A program made the position numbers and the translations under genes. A stretch of 32,663 nucleotides of DNA from assembly GCA_017464305.1 (NCBI GenBank), contig JAFUDS010000033.1, positions 1 to 32,663 of the forward strand. Reading direction: 5' to 3'. This document shows, piece after piece, positions 24,028-31,087 of this stretch; within the stretch, counting starts at the first letter, position 1, and each line of letters starts with the position of its first letter. The DNA is from Clostridia bacterium. GTDB lineage: Bacteria > Bacillota > Clostridia > Christensenellales > Aristaeellaceae. Under the pieces are notes generated by a model. That model made no database searches, was not told the DNA's origin, and saw only the letters and a program-made list of their open reading frames with translations.

Positions 24028-25083
24028 TTACAATTCCTCCCCGGTCATGTCATTCTTGGTTTTCCAGCATTGCGGATCAGGGGCGTAGAAATCGCCGTTT
24101 GCGCCGCTGGCTACTGCCGGGCAGCCCCGGCACCAGGCTTTCAGCTCGCACTTGGCGCACTTCTTGAATTTATCGTATTCCCGGTATTGCTCCATTTCGC
24201 AGACCCACAGGTCTGCCAACCGATCTTCAAAAACATTTCCGACTTTGCTGTTCTGCACCCGGCGGCAGGCGTACACATCGCCGGTGGGCAGGATGGTCAG
24301 ATGGCAGTTGCCGCAGTTGCAGCCGCCATAAATCATCTCAGGATCGGCGTTTTCGGGCAGCTTGAATTCTCCCGTTTCGTACTGGTACAGCGTCCACAGG
24401 TGATCCTTGCGGTTGAAGTAAGTATCATACCCGGCGGCTTCGTATGCTTTGAACTTGGCGTCGCAGATTTCCAACAGGTACCGATATTCCTGGGGCGTCA
24501 TACCGGTATCCTTTTCCTCGCTGGTGGGACAGTAGCGCCCGAAGGCAAACACATTGGCTCCGGCCTTCACCACCTCGTCGATGATGCCGGGCACCTCGTG
24601 GATGTTCGTTCCGCTGACGGTGGTCATCACCACCGAGCGAATCCCGGCCCGGTTGATGGTCTGAATCTTCTCCAGCGTGGTCTGATAGCTGCCCGGCTTT
24701 CGGAACCAATCGTGGGTCTGCTCCAGGCCGTCGATGGACAGCTGATACTTTTCGCAGCCCAGCAGCTTCATCCGCTGGCAGACTTCGTCCGTCAGGTGGA
24801 AGGGGTTTCCCATCAGGGTGAAGGGGATTCTCTTAACGGCCAGCAGCTCCAGCAGGGGCCAAAAATCGGGATGCAGGATGGGATCGCCGCCGGTAATATA
24901 GAAATAAGGCAGGCGATCATACATTTCGCAGAAATCTTCACAATTGGCCACCACTTCCTGCATCTGCTCCCAGGTCATGCTGTCCAGCTTCTTGCAGGTG
25001 TTTTCCGCAAAGATATAGCAATGCTTGCACCGCTGGTCGCAGTCATCGGTGATATGCCATTGGAAGGCAAAATACTGTTTCAT
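24028..25083 (-). CDS. radical SAM/SPASM-type enzyme of the ACGX peptide system
   Basis: A 351-aa radical SAM protein. The cluster motif is Cys15-x3-Cys19-x2-Cys22 (DDCDQRCKHCYIF), followed by the YITGGDPILHPDF SAM-binding segment. The C-terminal part (about 255-345) has many cysteines in SPASM-like order: CGNCHLTILPTGDVYACRR, then KKCAKCELKAWCRGCPA, then DPQCW. SPASM/twitch-type clusters are typical of RiPP maturases. It is encoded 186 bases after an ACGA-repeat precursor, matching the family I know as the radical SAM enzyme of the 'ACGX' system. The chemistry is not established to my knowledge; thioether or other Cys-linked crosslinks are plausible. Confidence 0.92.
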   Translation of the reverse strand: MKQYFAFQWHITDDCDQRCKHCYIFAENTCKKLDSMTWEQMQEVVANCEDFCEMYDRLPYFYITGGDPILHPDFWPLLELLAVKRIPFTLMGNPFHLTDEVCQRMKLLGCEKYQLSIDGLEQTHDWFRKPGSYQTTLEKIQTINRAGIRSVVMTTVSGTNIHEVPGIIDEVVKAGANVFAFGRYCPTSEEKDTGMTPQEYRYLLEICDAKFKAYEAAGYDTYFNRKDHLWTLYQYETGEFKLPENADPEMIYGGCNCGNCHLTILPTGDVYACRRVQNSKVGNVFEDRLADLWVCEMEQYREYDKFKKCAKCELKAWCRGCPAVASGANGDFYAPDPQCWKTKNDMTGEEL

Positions 25084-25269
25084 GATCGGATGCCTCGCTT
25101 GAATTTGGAGTTTGCCCCGGCAGCCGCAGCCGCCAGGGCGAGGGTAGAATGGGAATTACTTGTCGCCAGCCCCTCAGTTCGGCATTGTCGCTCCGTTTCG
25201 CTATCGCTCACGGTGCTCTGTGCCTCACTGGGCTTTCAGCTCGCTGCATCCCGCACTGCGGGCGCTCGC
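25084..25269 (-). other. structured spacer between precursor and radical SAM genes
   Basis: This 186-base gap has no credible gene. Read on the minus strand it is a run of GAGC/GAG-type words (for example GTGAGCGATAGCGAAACGGAGC) with short hairpins, including CCCGCAGTGCGGG just after the precursor and a GC-rich fold at 25115-25138. Such a spacer could protect precursor mRNA or lower enzyme expression relative to peptide. Confidence 0.45.
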
Positions 25270-25494
25270 TTACGCCCCACAGGCAGCGCCGCACGCAGCG
25301 GGCTTTTCCTCGGCAGGCTTGTCGGCAGCGCCGCATGCGGCAGGCTGCTCAGCGGGCTTGTCAGCAGCACCACAGGCGGCACCACAGGCAGCCGGCTTCT
25401 TCTCTTCCGCGGGCTTGTCAGCAGCGCCGCAAGCGGCACCGCAGGCGGCAGGAGCCATCTGCACGTTCCAGGAAGCCAGATTCTTCAGGGCCAT
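25270..25494 (-). CDS. ACGX-repeat RiPP precursor peptide
   Basis: A 74-aa peptide with a short leader (MALKNLASWNVQMAP) and a repetitive core. The core is four units of P-A plus one or two ACGA motifs, each of the first three followed by ADKPAE and a short Glu/Gln/Lys linker. The seven cysteines are at 18, 22, 37, 41, 54, 68 and 72. The third unit has only one ACGA, the others two. The AAGGAGGATGAATCC ribosome site is near perfect. It is the first gene of the operon, next to a radical SAM/SPASM-type enzyme. This matches the ACGX-repeat peptides catalogued as radical SAM targets; mature product and function are unknown. Confidence 0.88.
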   Translation of the reverse strand: MALKNLASWNVQMAPAACGAACGAADKPAEEKKPAACGAACGAADKPAEQPAACGAADKPAEEKPAACGAACGA

Positions 25495-25536
25495 GGATTC
25501 ATCCTCCTTTTCAGATTCGGGATACCCCGTATGCAT

Positions 25537-25607
25537 AGATTAAATGAAAAAGGCACACGGCACAAGTACGCACCTTTTTGTAACTACCCCAGTTACTAAA
25601 AAGTAAC
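25537..25607 (-). promoter_or_regulatory. ACGX operon promoter region with GTAAC/GTTAC half-sites
   Basis: On the minus strand TTGTGC (25560-25565), 17 bases, TAATCT (25537-25542) is a modest promoter. Just upstream are three half-sites: GTAAC (25580), GTTAC (25592) and GTAAC (25603). The first two form the perfect dyad GTAACT-ACCCC-AGTTAC. HxlR-type operators use related cores, and the hxlR promoter palindrome also contains GTAAC/GTTAC, though with wider spacing. Confidence 0.5.
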
Positions 25608-25633
25608 CACGTAATAAAAGGTCAAGGTTCTCA

Positions 25634-25665
25634 TTGCCGTCTCGAAGTGTAAGTCCAGACGGCAA
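25634..25665. other. 9-bp inverted repeat
   Basis: TTGCCGTCT (25634-25642) pairs with AGACGGCAA (25657-25665) over a 14-base loop. It may be an old terminator or an operator; no clear T-run follows on either strand. Confidence 0.35.
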
Positions 25666-25706
25666 TCTTCTCATAGTTAAAAAAGTACGTGCTTGTGAGG
25701 TGCTTA

Positions 25707-25808
25707 ACGCCGCTGGCTCCGCATGCGCAGGAAATGCTGAACATCCCCAAAGATCATTATACCGGCATGATCGTAGGCTTTGGATATCCTGCAATAATTC
25801 TGTTGTAA
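25707..25808 (+). pseudogene. probable nitroreductase C-terminal relic
   Basis: One plus-strand frame reads EMLNIPKDHYTGMIVGFGYP and stops at 25806-25808. This resembles the 'L-G-I-P ... G-Y-P' ending of nitroreductase-family flavoproteins. Nothing upstream continues the domain. Similarity was judged by eye over about 20 residues, so this is tentative. Confidence 0.4.
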
Positions 25809-25943
25809 ATCTAAAATTACCCTTGGATGATGATTTTTTTCCCTTGATGTATGCTCTGTTAGCAAAGTCCGCAAATCGTATCAGATAGTCAATTTCTCCA
25901 ATTACCGGAACCTGACAAACACCTTCGGGCGCGCCAATGAATG

Positions 25944-26040
25944 CATCGAATGCGGTCAATGTGAAGGGGTCTGCCCTCAGCATTTGCCGATTATCGACCT
26001 GCTGAAGAAGGTATCCGCTCATTTTGATCACTGAGCAGAT
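25944..26040 (+). pseudogene. Fe-S C-terminal relic, copy A of a 97-bp inverted duplication
   Basis: The frame encodes [17 protein letters not shown] then [11 protein letters not shown] and stop, the [4Fe-4S] C-terminal tail typical of Fe-S aldo/keto reductases. No upstream part of such an enzyme exists here. It matches 30270-30366 on the opposite strand at 87 of 97 positions without gaps (hand count), continuing past the stop codon to GAGCAGAT. The stretch 25809-25943 between this and the nitroreductase relic shows nothing recognisable. Confidence 0.65.
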
Positions 26041-26046
26041 GGTATG

Positions 26047-27738
26047 TTATGCCCGCACTATCCTGCACGTGTGATGCTTATACAACGGATCATCATTTCG
26101 GGTTTCTCTGTTATAGTTGATCCCCACCAACAAGATGTTCCCTTGATAATGAATCAGCCGATCTGGATACTCCTGACGAAGAATCTGGTTTAATGCGGTA
26201 TCCGCTTCTTGATTATATTTCAGTTCCACCAGCAAAGCAGGCATATGTACTCCTGGCCGGGGAAGATATACTACATCCGCATATCCTTTCCCGGAATCCA
26301 GCTCCAGAATGGAGGTATAATACTTCTGCGCGGCATAATACGCCAATTGCACCCCATAACTCAATGCTGATTCGTCGTTGTACGTTTTATTTGCGGCCTG
26401 ATTATGCGCCTTCTCGATCAATTCCGCCACGCGATTTTCATCCTCATTCAATGTGGCCTGCAACAATTCTTGAGAAGTGCGAAATTGCTCAAATGTACCG
26501 ATCCACTCATCTGATTCAGTCGATGTCTTGAATTCTTCCAATATTTCCCGATTCGGGATGAAAATTTCCCCCTGTTCGGAATCTATTCTTCCTTCACTTT
26601 CGTCCCCTTCGAAGCCAAGATACCCCAGATGAATTAACAGCGCAAGAATATCATTCCTGTTACGGAAAGAGGTCATATCATTCTGGTATCCCTTTAGATT
26701 AACCCTGACCCTCGCGCCGTCCATCAGCAAGGCGATGGTATCTTTTAACCCGTCATAATCCAGCTTGATAAAATCGGCTAATGCCTCATAATTCTCTGTC
26801 TTATTCCAATAATTATCCACGATTCCATTCCGCATGGCGCTTACCACGGACAAAGGGCTATAGATCGATAGTTTATGGTCTGAATACGCGCCGCGCCTGA
26901 AGTCTGAACGTTTATTCACCGGAATATAGTCCGTTACCCGATAACCATCATACCAGTCTGAAATCTTTTGATAATCCATTTTATACTCATCGCACAGATC
27001 TTTGACCTCTTTTTCCGTAAACCCCGTATATTCCGCCAACCGCATGGGCTGCGTCATGGAGTATTCATCAAACATGTTCAGCGCAGAGTGCTCTCCATAT
27101 TTTTTAATGGGGAGAATCCCTGTCATGTAAGCCAAAGCAATATGTGTGTTATCCTTCAGCAAATCCCGCAGAAAATCCAGGTATTCCGTTTGTCCCTTCT
27201 TGTCATTTTGCCGGGTTCGGAAGACAGCGTCCCATTCGTCGATCACAATCACTACCTGCAAGCCATTGGAGGAATACACATCTTCGATCGCCTGCAGCAA
27301 GTCGGTCTCGTCAAAAAACTCCACATCCGGATATTTCTTTTTGAGGTCGCGAATGATCAAGATCTGCATATTCGCCAAGGATTTATCTACTGAAACTCCC
27401 TTTTTGAAAAATCTGGTCATTACGACGCGAATCACATCAAATTTCCCTAAATAGGCATCCCATTCAATCCTACCATTTTCCATAGGAACGGGCGCTGTTT
27501 TTGCCAGCAGGCGATCGCGGAACAAGCACTGGCTGTTCGCCTCTCTATCGTAATAAGCGCAAATCATATCCGCCGCCATCGTTTTCCCAAACCGACGCGG
27601 TCGTGAAACACTGACGTACTTCTGTTTCGTCTTCACGACAGAGTTCAGATACTGCAGCATTTCTGATTTATCAATGAAAATTTCTGAATGCACAGCCTCT
27701 TCATAAGCTGCTTTGCCTGGATTTAAATACGCACCCAT
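26047..27738 (-). CDS. AAA-ATPase-like / PD-(D/E)XK nuclease-like protein
   Basis: A 563-aa protein of the AAA-ATPase-like plus PDDEXK_9 (DUF1703) family that is expanded in gut bacteria. The opening MGAYLNPGKAAYEEAVHSEIFIDKS is typical. The P-loop-like motif is VSRPRRFGKT (about 44-53) and Walker B is VVIVIDEWD. Near the C-terminus the nuclease-like core shows Asp488 and Glu505-Leu-Lys507 (ALLVELKYN). A GAGGAG ribosome site lies upstream of the ATG. Biological role is unresolved for the family. It stops 6 bases from the Fe-S relic, in opposite orientation, suggesting an insertion or rearrangement boundary. Confidence 0.9.
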   Translation of the reverse strand: MGAYLNPGKAAYEEAVHSEIFIDKSEMLQYLNSVVKTKQKYVSVSRPRRFGKTMAADMICAYYDREANSQCLFRDRLLAKTAPVPMENGRIEWDAYLGKFDVIRVVMTRFFKKGVSVDKSLANMQILIIRDLKKKYPDVEFFDETDLLQAIEDVYSSNGLQVVIVIDEWDAVFRTRQNDKKGQTEYLDFLRDLLKDNTHIALAYMTGILPIKKYGEHSALNMFDEYSMTQPMRLAEYTGFTEKEVKDLCDEYKMDYQKISDWYDGYRVTDYIPVNKRSDFRRGAYSDHKLSIYSPLSVVSAMRNGIVDNYWNKTENYEALADFIKLDYDGLKDTIALLMDGARVRVNLKGYQNDMTSFRNRNDILALLIHLGYLGFEGDESEGRIDSEQGEIFIPNREILEEFKTSTESDEWIGTFEQFRTSQELLQATLNEDENRVAELIEKAHNQAANKTYNDESALSYGVQLAYYAAQKYYTSILELDSGKGYADVVYLPRPGVHMPALLVELKYNQEADTALNQILRQEYPDRLIHYQGNILLVGINYNRETRNDDPLYKHHTCRIVRA

Positions 27739-27777
27739 TCCAATCTCCTCGATTCCTGTTTGCTGCTACCGCTAACG

Positions 27778-27822
27778 GCCCAGGAAACGCTGTTTTTAAA
27801 AACAGCGTTTCCTGGGCTTTTT
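27778..27822 (+). terminator. perfect 40-bp palindrome with T-run
   Basis: A 20-bp perfect inverted repeat (27778-27797 with 27798-27817) has no spacer and is followed by TTTTT. Read on the plus strand it is a textbook terminator, but no plus-strand gene precedes it. On the minus strand it lies in the leader of the AAA-ATPase gene. The region 27823-27988 has small hairpins (TCCGG/CCGGA, GGCCG/CGGCC) and no gene. Confidence 0.7.
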
Positions 27823-27906
27823 GTCCTCTGTCGGTGGCGGACACTCATCTTTCTTGTTCCGGTCTTTCCGGACAAAAGTCGTCACTCACGGCCGGTGTAC
27901 GGCCTT

Positions 27907-27935
27907 ATTCTACAGCAGATCAACCACGTTCGCAA
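27907..27935 (-). promoter_or_regulatory. candidate promoter for the AAA-ATPase gene
   Basis: On the minus strand TTGCGA (27930-27935), 17 bases, TAGAAT (27907-27912). Transcription would cross the 40-bp palindrome before reaching the gene. Confidence 0.4.
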
Positions 27936-27988
27936 GTTTATGTCAATAGGAGATATCAGCATACGGGCCATTGGCCACGCGATATATG

Positions 27989-28870
27989 TTAATTGACTCC
28001 GCGAAAACCTTTGCCAATGATCTCGGTACTGGTGGTAATAATCAGGAAGGCCGAGGGATCGCTCTGGTGAATGAAGTTACGCAGCTGTACGGCCTGGTGA
28101 CGGGATACGACTGTCAACAGCACTTCCTTCCCATCATGCGTATATACCCCTTCGCCATGCAGCCGCGTAGCGCCCCTGTGCAGCGTCTGGGTGATGAATT
28201 CCTCTACCGGTTCCGGATGGGAGGTAATGATATGGAAGCATTTCTGAATCCGCAGATTGTCCGTCACCACGTCGATGAAGAGGGATTTGATAATCAACCC
28301 CAGGATGGAAAACAATCCGGTCTCCATACCGAAAGCGAAACAGGCGGCCACGGTAATGACAATATCGCTGCAGATCAGCGCGATGCCGATGTTCAGGGAA
28401 GTAAACTTTTTCAGAATCATGGCGACGATGTCCGTTCCGCCGCTGGAGGCATCCAGATTGAAAAGCAGCGCAGAACCCACCGCGGGCAGCCCTACCGCGA
28501 ACATCAGCTCCAGCAGCGGCTGGGAGGTCATGGGCTTTTCCAGAGGAATCACAACCTCCAGAACCTGCAGGAGGCCGGACATGAGCAGGGAGGCATATAC
28601 CGTCCGCATGCCAAAGGTTCGGCCGAAAACCAGGAAACCTACAATCAGCAGGAATACGTTGATCAGGCTGACAAAGGTCGCGGGAGTCATCCGCGGGAAA
28701 TAATGCCCTAACACCACGGCGATGCCCGTAACGCCGCCCGTGGAGAAATGATTGGGAAACTTAAAGAAATAGATCCCGATGGTCATGATCGCAATGCCCA
28801 GCGTGATTAATCCCCATTCCTTGATGGCCTGGCTCCTGTTCTGTTCCCGTGATTCTTGGACCGATTTCAT
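27989..28870 (-). CDS. YitT-family membrane protein with DUF2179 domain
   Basis: A 293-aa protein. Five or six membrane helices occupy about residues 20-205, with the family motifs FFKFPNHFSTGGVTGIAVVL and FNLDASSGGTDIVAMIL. The cytosolic DUF2179 domain (about 215-285) is typical: HIITSHPEPVEEFITQTLHRGATRLHGEGVYT, then LLTVVSRHQAVQLRNFI. Some relatives have been linked to transport, but the function is not established. The start follows GAGGTAG. Confidence 0.93.
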   Translation of the reverse strand: MKSVQESREQNRSQAIKEWGLITLGIAIMTIGIYFFKFPNHFSTGGVTGIAVVLGHYFPRMTPATFVSLINVFLLIVGFLVFGRTFGMRTVYASLLMSGLLQVLEVVIPLEKPMTSQPLLELMFAVGLPAVGSALLFNLDASSGGTDIVAMILKKFTSLNIGIALICSDIVITVAACFAFGMETGLFSILGLIIKSLFIDVVTDNLRIQKCFHIITSHPEPVEEFITQTLHRGATRLHGEGVYTHDGKEVLLTVVSRHQAVQLRNFIHQSDPSAFLIITTSTEIIGKGFRGVN

Positions 28871-28922
28871 CCAGCGCTACCTCGCAATCTTTTCTATTCG
28901 GAAAAAGCTGATTCTTTCATTA

Positions 28923-29189
28923 TCAGCATAAAAGCATTCCGCTTCCTTCATCCATCTGCAAGTCATCCGCGGCTTTTTGCGAAAGGATATCGGAATACCC
29001 AATTCGGTTGGCCCACCAGCAAAGACTGGTTCCCCAGCCTTCAAACACGCCGCCGTTGACAGGGGAAACCCGGCCCGGATCCACCTCGATGATTAGGTCC
29101 GCTTCGGACTCGCCCCTGGAAATCCCCGGCCCGGCCACCATCAGCAGGGACAGCAGCAGACTGATGCATCTCTTCGCGGAATGATTCAT
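28923..29189 (-). pseudogene. truncated GH30-type glycoside hydrolase
   Basis: An 88-aa remnant. It has a good GGAGGT ribosome site and a signal peptide (about 1-26). The mature N-terminus has VNGGVFEGWGTSLCWWANRIGYSD, a hallmark of GH30-type (endo-beta-1,6-galactanase-like) enzymes. After SQKAADDL the sequence leaves the family and stops. Essentially the whole catalytic barrel, including both Glu residues, is missing; the YitT gene begins 52 bases on. A deletion removed the rest. It shows that the lineage once exported another plant-glycan hydrolase. Confidence 0.7.
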
Positions 29190-29314
29190 TTCATTTACCT
29201 CCTGCACAGGCTCAATTCGATCATTCAGTGTATTTCCCATATTATATCCGGTCGCTGGATCGTTTTCAACGTCTTCTCCTCGTTTTTCAGCTATGAAAAA
29301 ACGGAATCCCATTG

Positions 29315-29320
29315 TATAAT
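29315..29320 (+). promoter_or_regulatory. -10 element of the nudC promoter
   Basis: A consensus TATAAT places the transcript start near 29327. A weak TATGAA lies 17 bases upstream. Because the ATG at 29322 would fall before the transcript start, the GTG at 29379 is the better start for nudC. Confidence 0.5.
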
Positions 29321-29378
29321 GGCGGGGCGCGGAACGCAGATCGGAAGATTGAGCAGAAAAGAAAGGAAAGAGACAGCA

Positions 29379-30206
29379 GTGATACAGGACATTGAGCCCT
29401 ACCGGCTGGACAATGGGTATCTGGATATTGGCCCGGAAGAGCAGGATCGAATCCTATGCTTCCACGGGGATCGAATCGTGGCGCGGTTGAACGCTGGAAG
29501 GCTTCTTTGTCCCAGCGGGAAGGACATGGGGGCCCAGTGCCCGCGGATGGTATACGCGTTTCAGGCCGCAGGGCAGCGTTATTTTCTATGTCTGGTGGAG
29601 CCGGAAATCCCCGCGGATTACAGCGCCTTTTCTCTCCGGGAGCTGCGTACCATCGGGCTGCAGGGCAATCTGGATATTTTTATCGTCTATACTGCTTATC
29701 ACCTTTGGAAATGGTACGACACCAGCCGCTTCTGCGGCCGCTGCGGCGGGAGGACGGAAACCGCTCATGATGAGCGGGCGATGATCTGCCCCGCGTGCGG
29801 GAATCGGATTTATCCCAGGATCAATCCCGCCGTCATTGTCGGGGTGAAGAATCATGATCGCCTGCTGATCACCAGGTATAAGGGCAATCACGCGATGAAC
29901 GCGCTGGTAGCCGGTTTTACGGAGATTGGAGAAACGGCGGAGCAGACGGTTTCTCGCGAGGTCATGGAGGAAGTCGGGCTTCGCGTGAAGAACATTCGAT
30001 ATTACAAATCTCAGCCCTGGGGGATCGCCGCGGATCTGCTGACAGGATTTTATTGCGAGGTGGACGGAGATGACACGATCCATCTGGATTCCCGCGAGCT
30101 CGGCTACGCGGAATGGGTTCCGCGGAAGGAGATTGTCCTCCAGCCATCCGATCATAGTCTGACCAATGAGATGATGAAAATGTTTCGAGATGGGAAGGAG
30201 CTTTGA
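29379..30206 (+). CDS. nudC: NADH pyrophosphatase / NAD-capped RNA hydrolase NudC
   Basis: A 275-aa Nudix hydrolase that cleaves NAD(H) to NMN(H) and AMP and, in characterised relatives, removes NAD caps from RNA. A zinc ribbon has Cys119, Cys122, Cys137 and Cys140 (FCGRCGG and ICPACGN). The Nudix box is at 179-200 (GFTEIGETAEQTVSREVMEEVG). The NudC marker SQPW is at 211-214, but the following residues are GIA instead of the common PFP. The GTG start has AAAGGAAAGAGA upstream and agrees with the promoter position. It is a single-gene unit. Confidence 0.9.
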   Translation: MIQDIEPYRLDNGYLDIGPEEQDRILCFHGDRIVARLNAGRLLCPSGKDMGAQCPRMVYAFQAAGQRYFLCLVEPEIPADYSAFSLRELRTIGLQGNLDIFIVYTAYHLWKWYDTSRFCGRCGGRTETAHDERAMICPACGNRIYPRINPAVIVGVKNHDRLLITRYKGNHAMNALVAGFTEIGETAEQTVSREVMEEVGLRVKNIRYYKSQPWGIAADLLTGFYCEVDGDDTIHLDSRELGYAEWVPRKEIVLQPSDHSLTNEMMKMFRDGKEL

Positions 30207-30269
30207 TAGTTCATCGCCTATAAGCGGTGCTATAAACGTAAGTACAGAAAACAAGATTATCAATCAATG

Positions 30270-30366
30270 ATCTGCTCAGTGATCAAAATGAGCGGATAAT
30301 TGATTGAGCAGGTTGATAATTGGCAAATGCTGGGGGCAGACGCCTTCGCATTGACCGCATTCGATG
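30270..30366 (-). pseudogene. Fe-S C-terminal relic, copy B of the inverted duplication
   Basis: On the minus strand it encodes [16 protein letters not shown] then NLLNQLSAHFDH and stop. This is the partner of 25944-26040, with ten mismatches in 97 bases and no gaps. The upstream frame (YRIASYD) does not continue as an aldo/keto reductase, and the first Cys of the motif is lost. It lies directly downstream of the YczE-type gene. Confidence 0.65.
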
Positions 30367-30424
30367 TCGTAGCTTGCAATTCTGTATCGATGCTGGAAAA
30401 TCGGGCCATCTCCGTCCGACTCTT

Positions 30425-31087
30425 TTACGCGGCAGATTGATTCAGGAAGGGCCGGGCGATCTTTACGTTGAATAGCTCGATGAGCGGTCCCATGAAGAAC
30501 GCGGTGATGATGGTGCCGATATTGACTTCCCCGAGGACTTGGCTCCAGTTGAACCCAGCGGCCAGGCACAGGACGATGCCCCCGGCCACACAGCATAGAT
30601 CCGCGATGATGCGGCAGACGGGGAAGGGGATTTTCTTTTGCTTTTCCGACCAGATCAGCGCCACCGCGTCATAGGTGGAAACGCCCAGATTCGCCGTAAA
30701 ATAGAAGGCGGAGGCCAGGCACATGATCACAATGGCCACGACCAGGATGATCAGCCGAAGGGGCAAGCTGGGGTTAGGAAAAAGGGACTCCATGCACCGC
30801 TGAGAGAATTCGGCGATGTATCCCAGCAGGAAAAGATTGATCAGGGTGGCCAGACCGATCTTGCTGCGGTCCAGCAGCAGGGAGAAAAGCAGCAGCACCA
30901 GATTCACGATCACGTACAGCGTGCCAAAGTGAATCGGGATGACCGCGTCCAGCCCGCTCATCAGGGCTTGAAAGGGATCCACGCCCAAGGCTACATGCTT
31001 GAACATACCTACGCTGATGCCGCAGATGATGACACCCAGGGCGCTCATGAGAATTCTTTTGGTCAACTGTTTTTTTCCGGTTTGCAT
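30425..31087 (-). CDS. YczE/YitT-superfamily membrane protein
   Basis: A 220-aa polytopic membrane protein with five hydrophobic segments. The first reads RILMSALGVIICGISVGMFKHVALGVDPF, and a later motif is FTANLGVSTYDAVALIW, both as in YczE/YyaS proteins. Unlike the YitT gene at 27989 it lacks a DUF2179 domain. The ATG at 31087 has GGGAGGTTACAG upstream; the longer form from 31141 adds basic residues without a ribosome site. Function unknown. Confidence 0.85.
   Translation of the reverse strand: MQTGKKQLTKRILMSALGVIICGISVGMFKHVALGVDPFQALMSGLDAVIPIHFGTLYVIVNLVLLLFSLLLDRSKIGLATLINLFLLGYIAEFSQRCMESLFPNPSLPLRLIILVVAIVIMCLASAFYFTANLGVSTYDAVALIWSEKQKKIPFPVCRIIADLCCVAGGIVLCLAAGFNWSQVLGEVNIGTIITAFFMGPLIELFNVKIARPFLNQSAA

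Noticed and set aside
25270-25494. CRISPR or DNA tandem repeat array
   Set aside because: The repetition is at peptide level (ACGA units in frame with a leader and ribosome site); the DNA units are too short, variable and unspaced for CRISPR.
23338-25599. A 753-codon open frame on the plus strand opposite the ACGX operon
   Set aside because: It is antisense to five well-supported genes whose codon bias keeps the opposite frame open. It has no ribosome site or recognisable domain.
25540-26031. A 163-codon minus-strand frame upstream of the ACGX precursor
   Set aside because: It covers the nitroreductase and Fe-S relics on the other strand, has no recognisable domain, and its 3' end covers the ACGX promoter region.
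27760-27996. A 78-codon plus-strand frame between the AAA-ATPase and YitT genes
   Set aside because: It begins before and runs through the 40-bp palindrome, with no ribosome site or recognisable content.
29322-29378. Upstream ATG start for nudC
   Set aside because: It lies two bases after a consensus -10 box, so it would precede the transcript start; the GTG at 29379 has a proper ribosome site.
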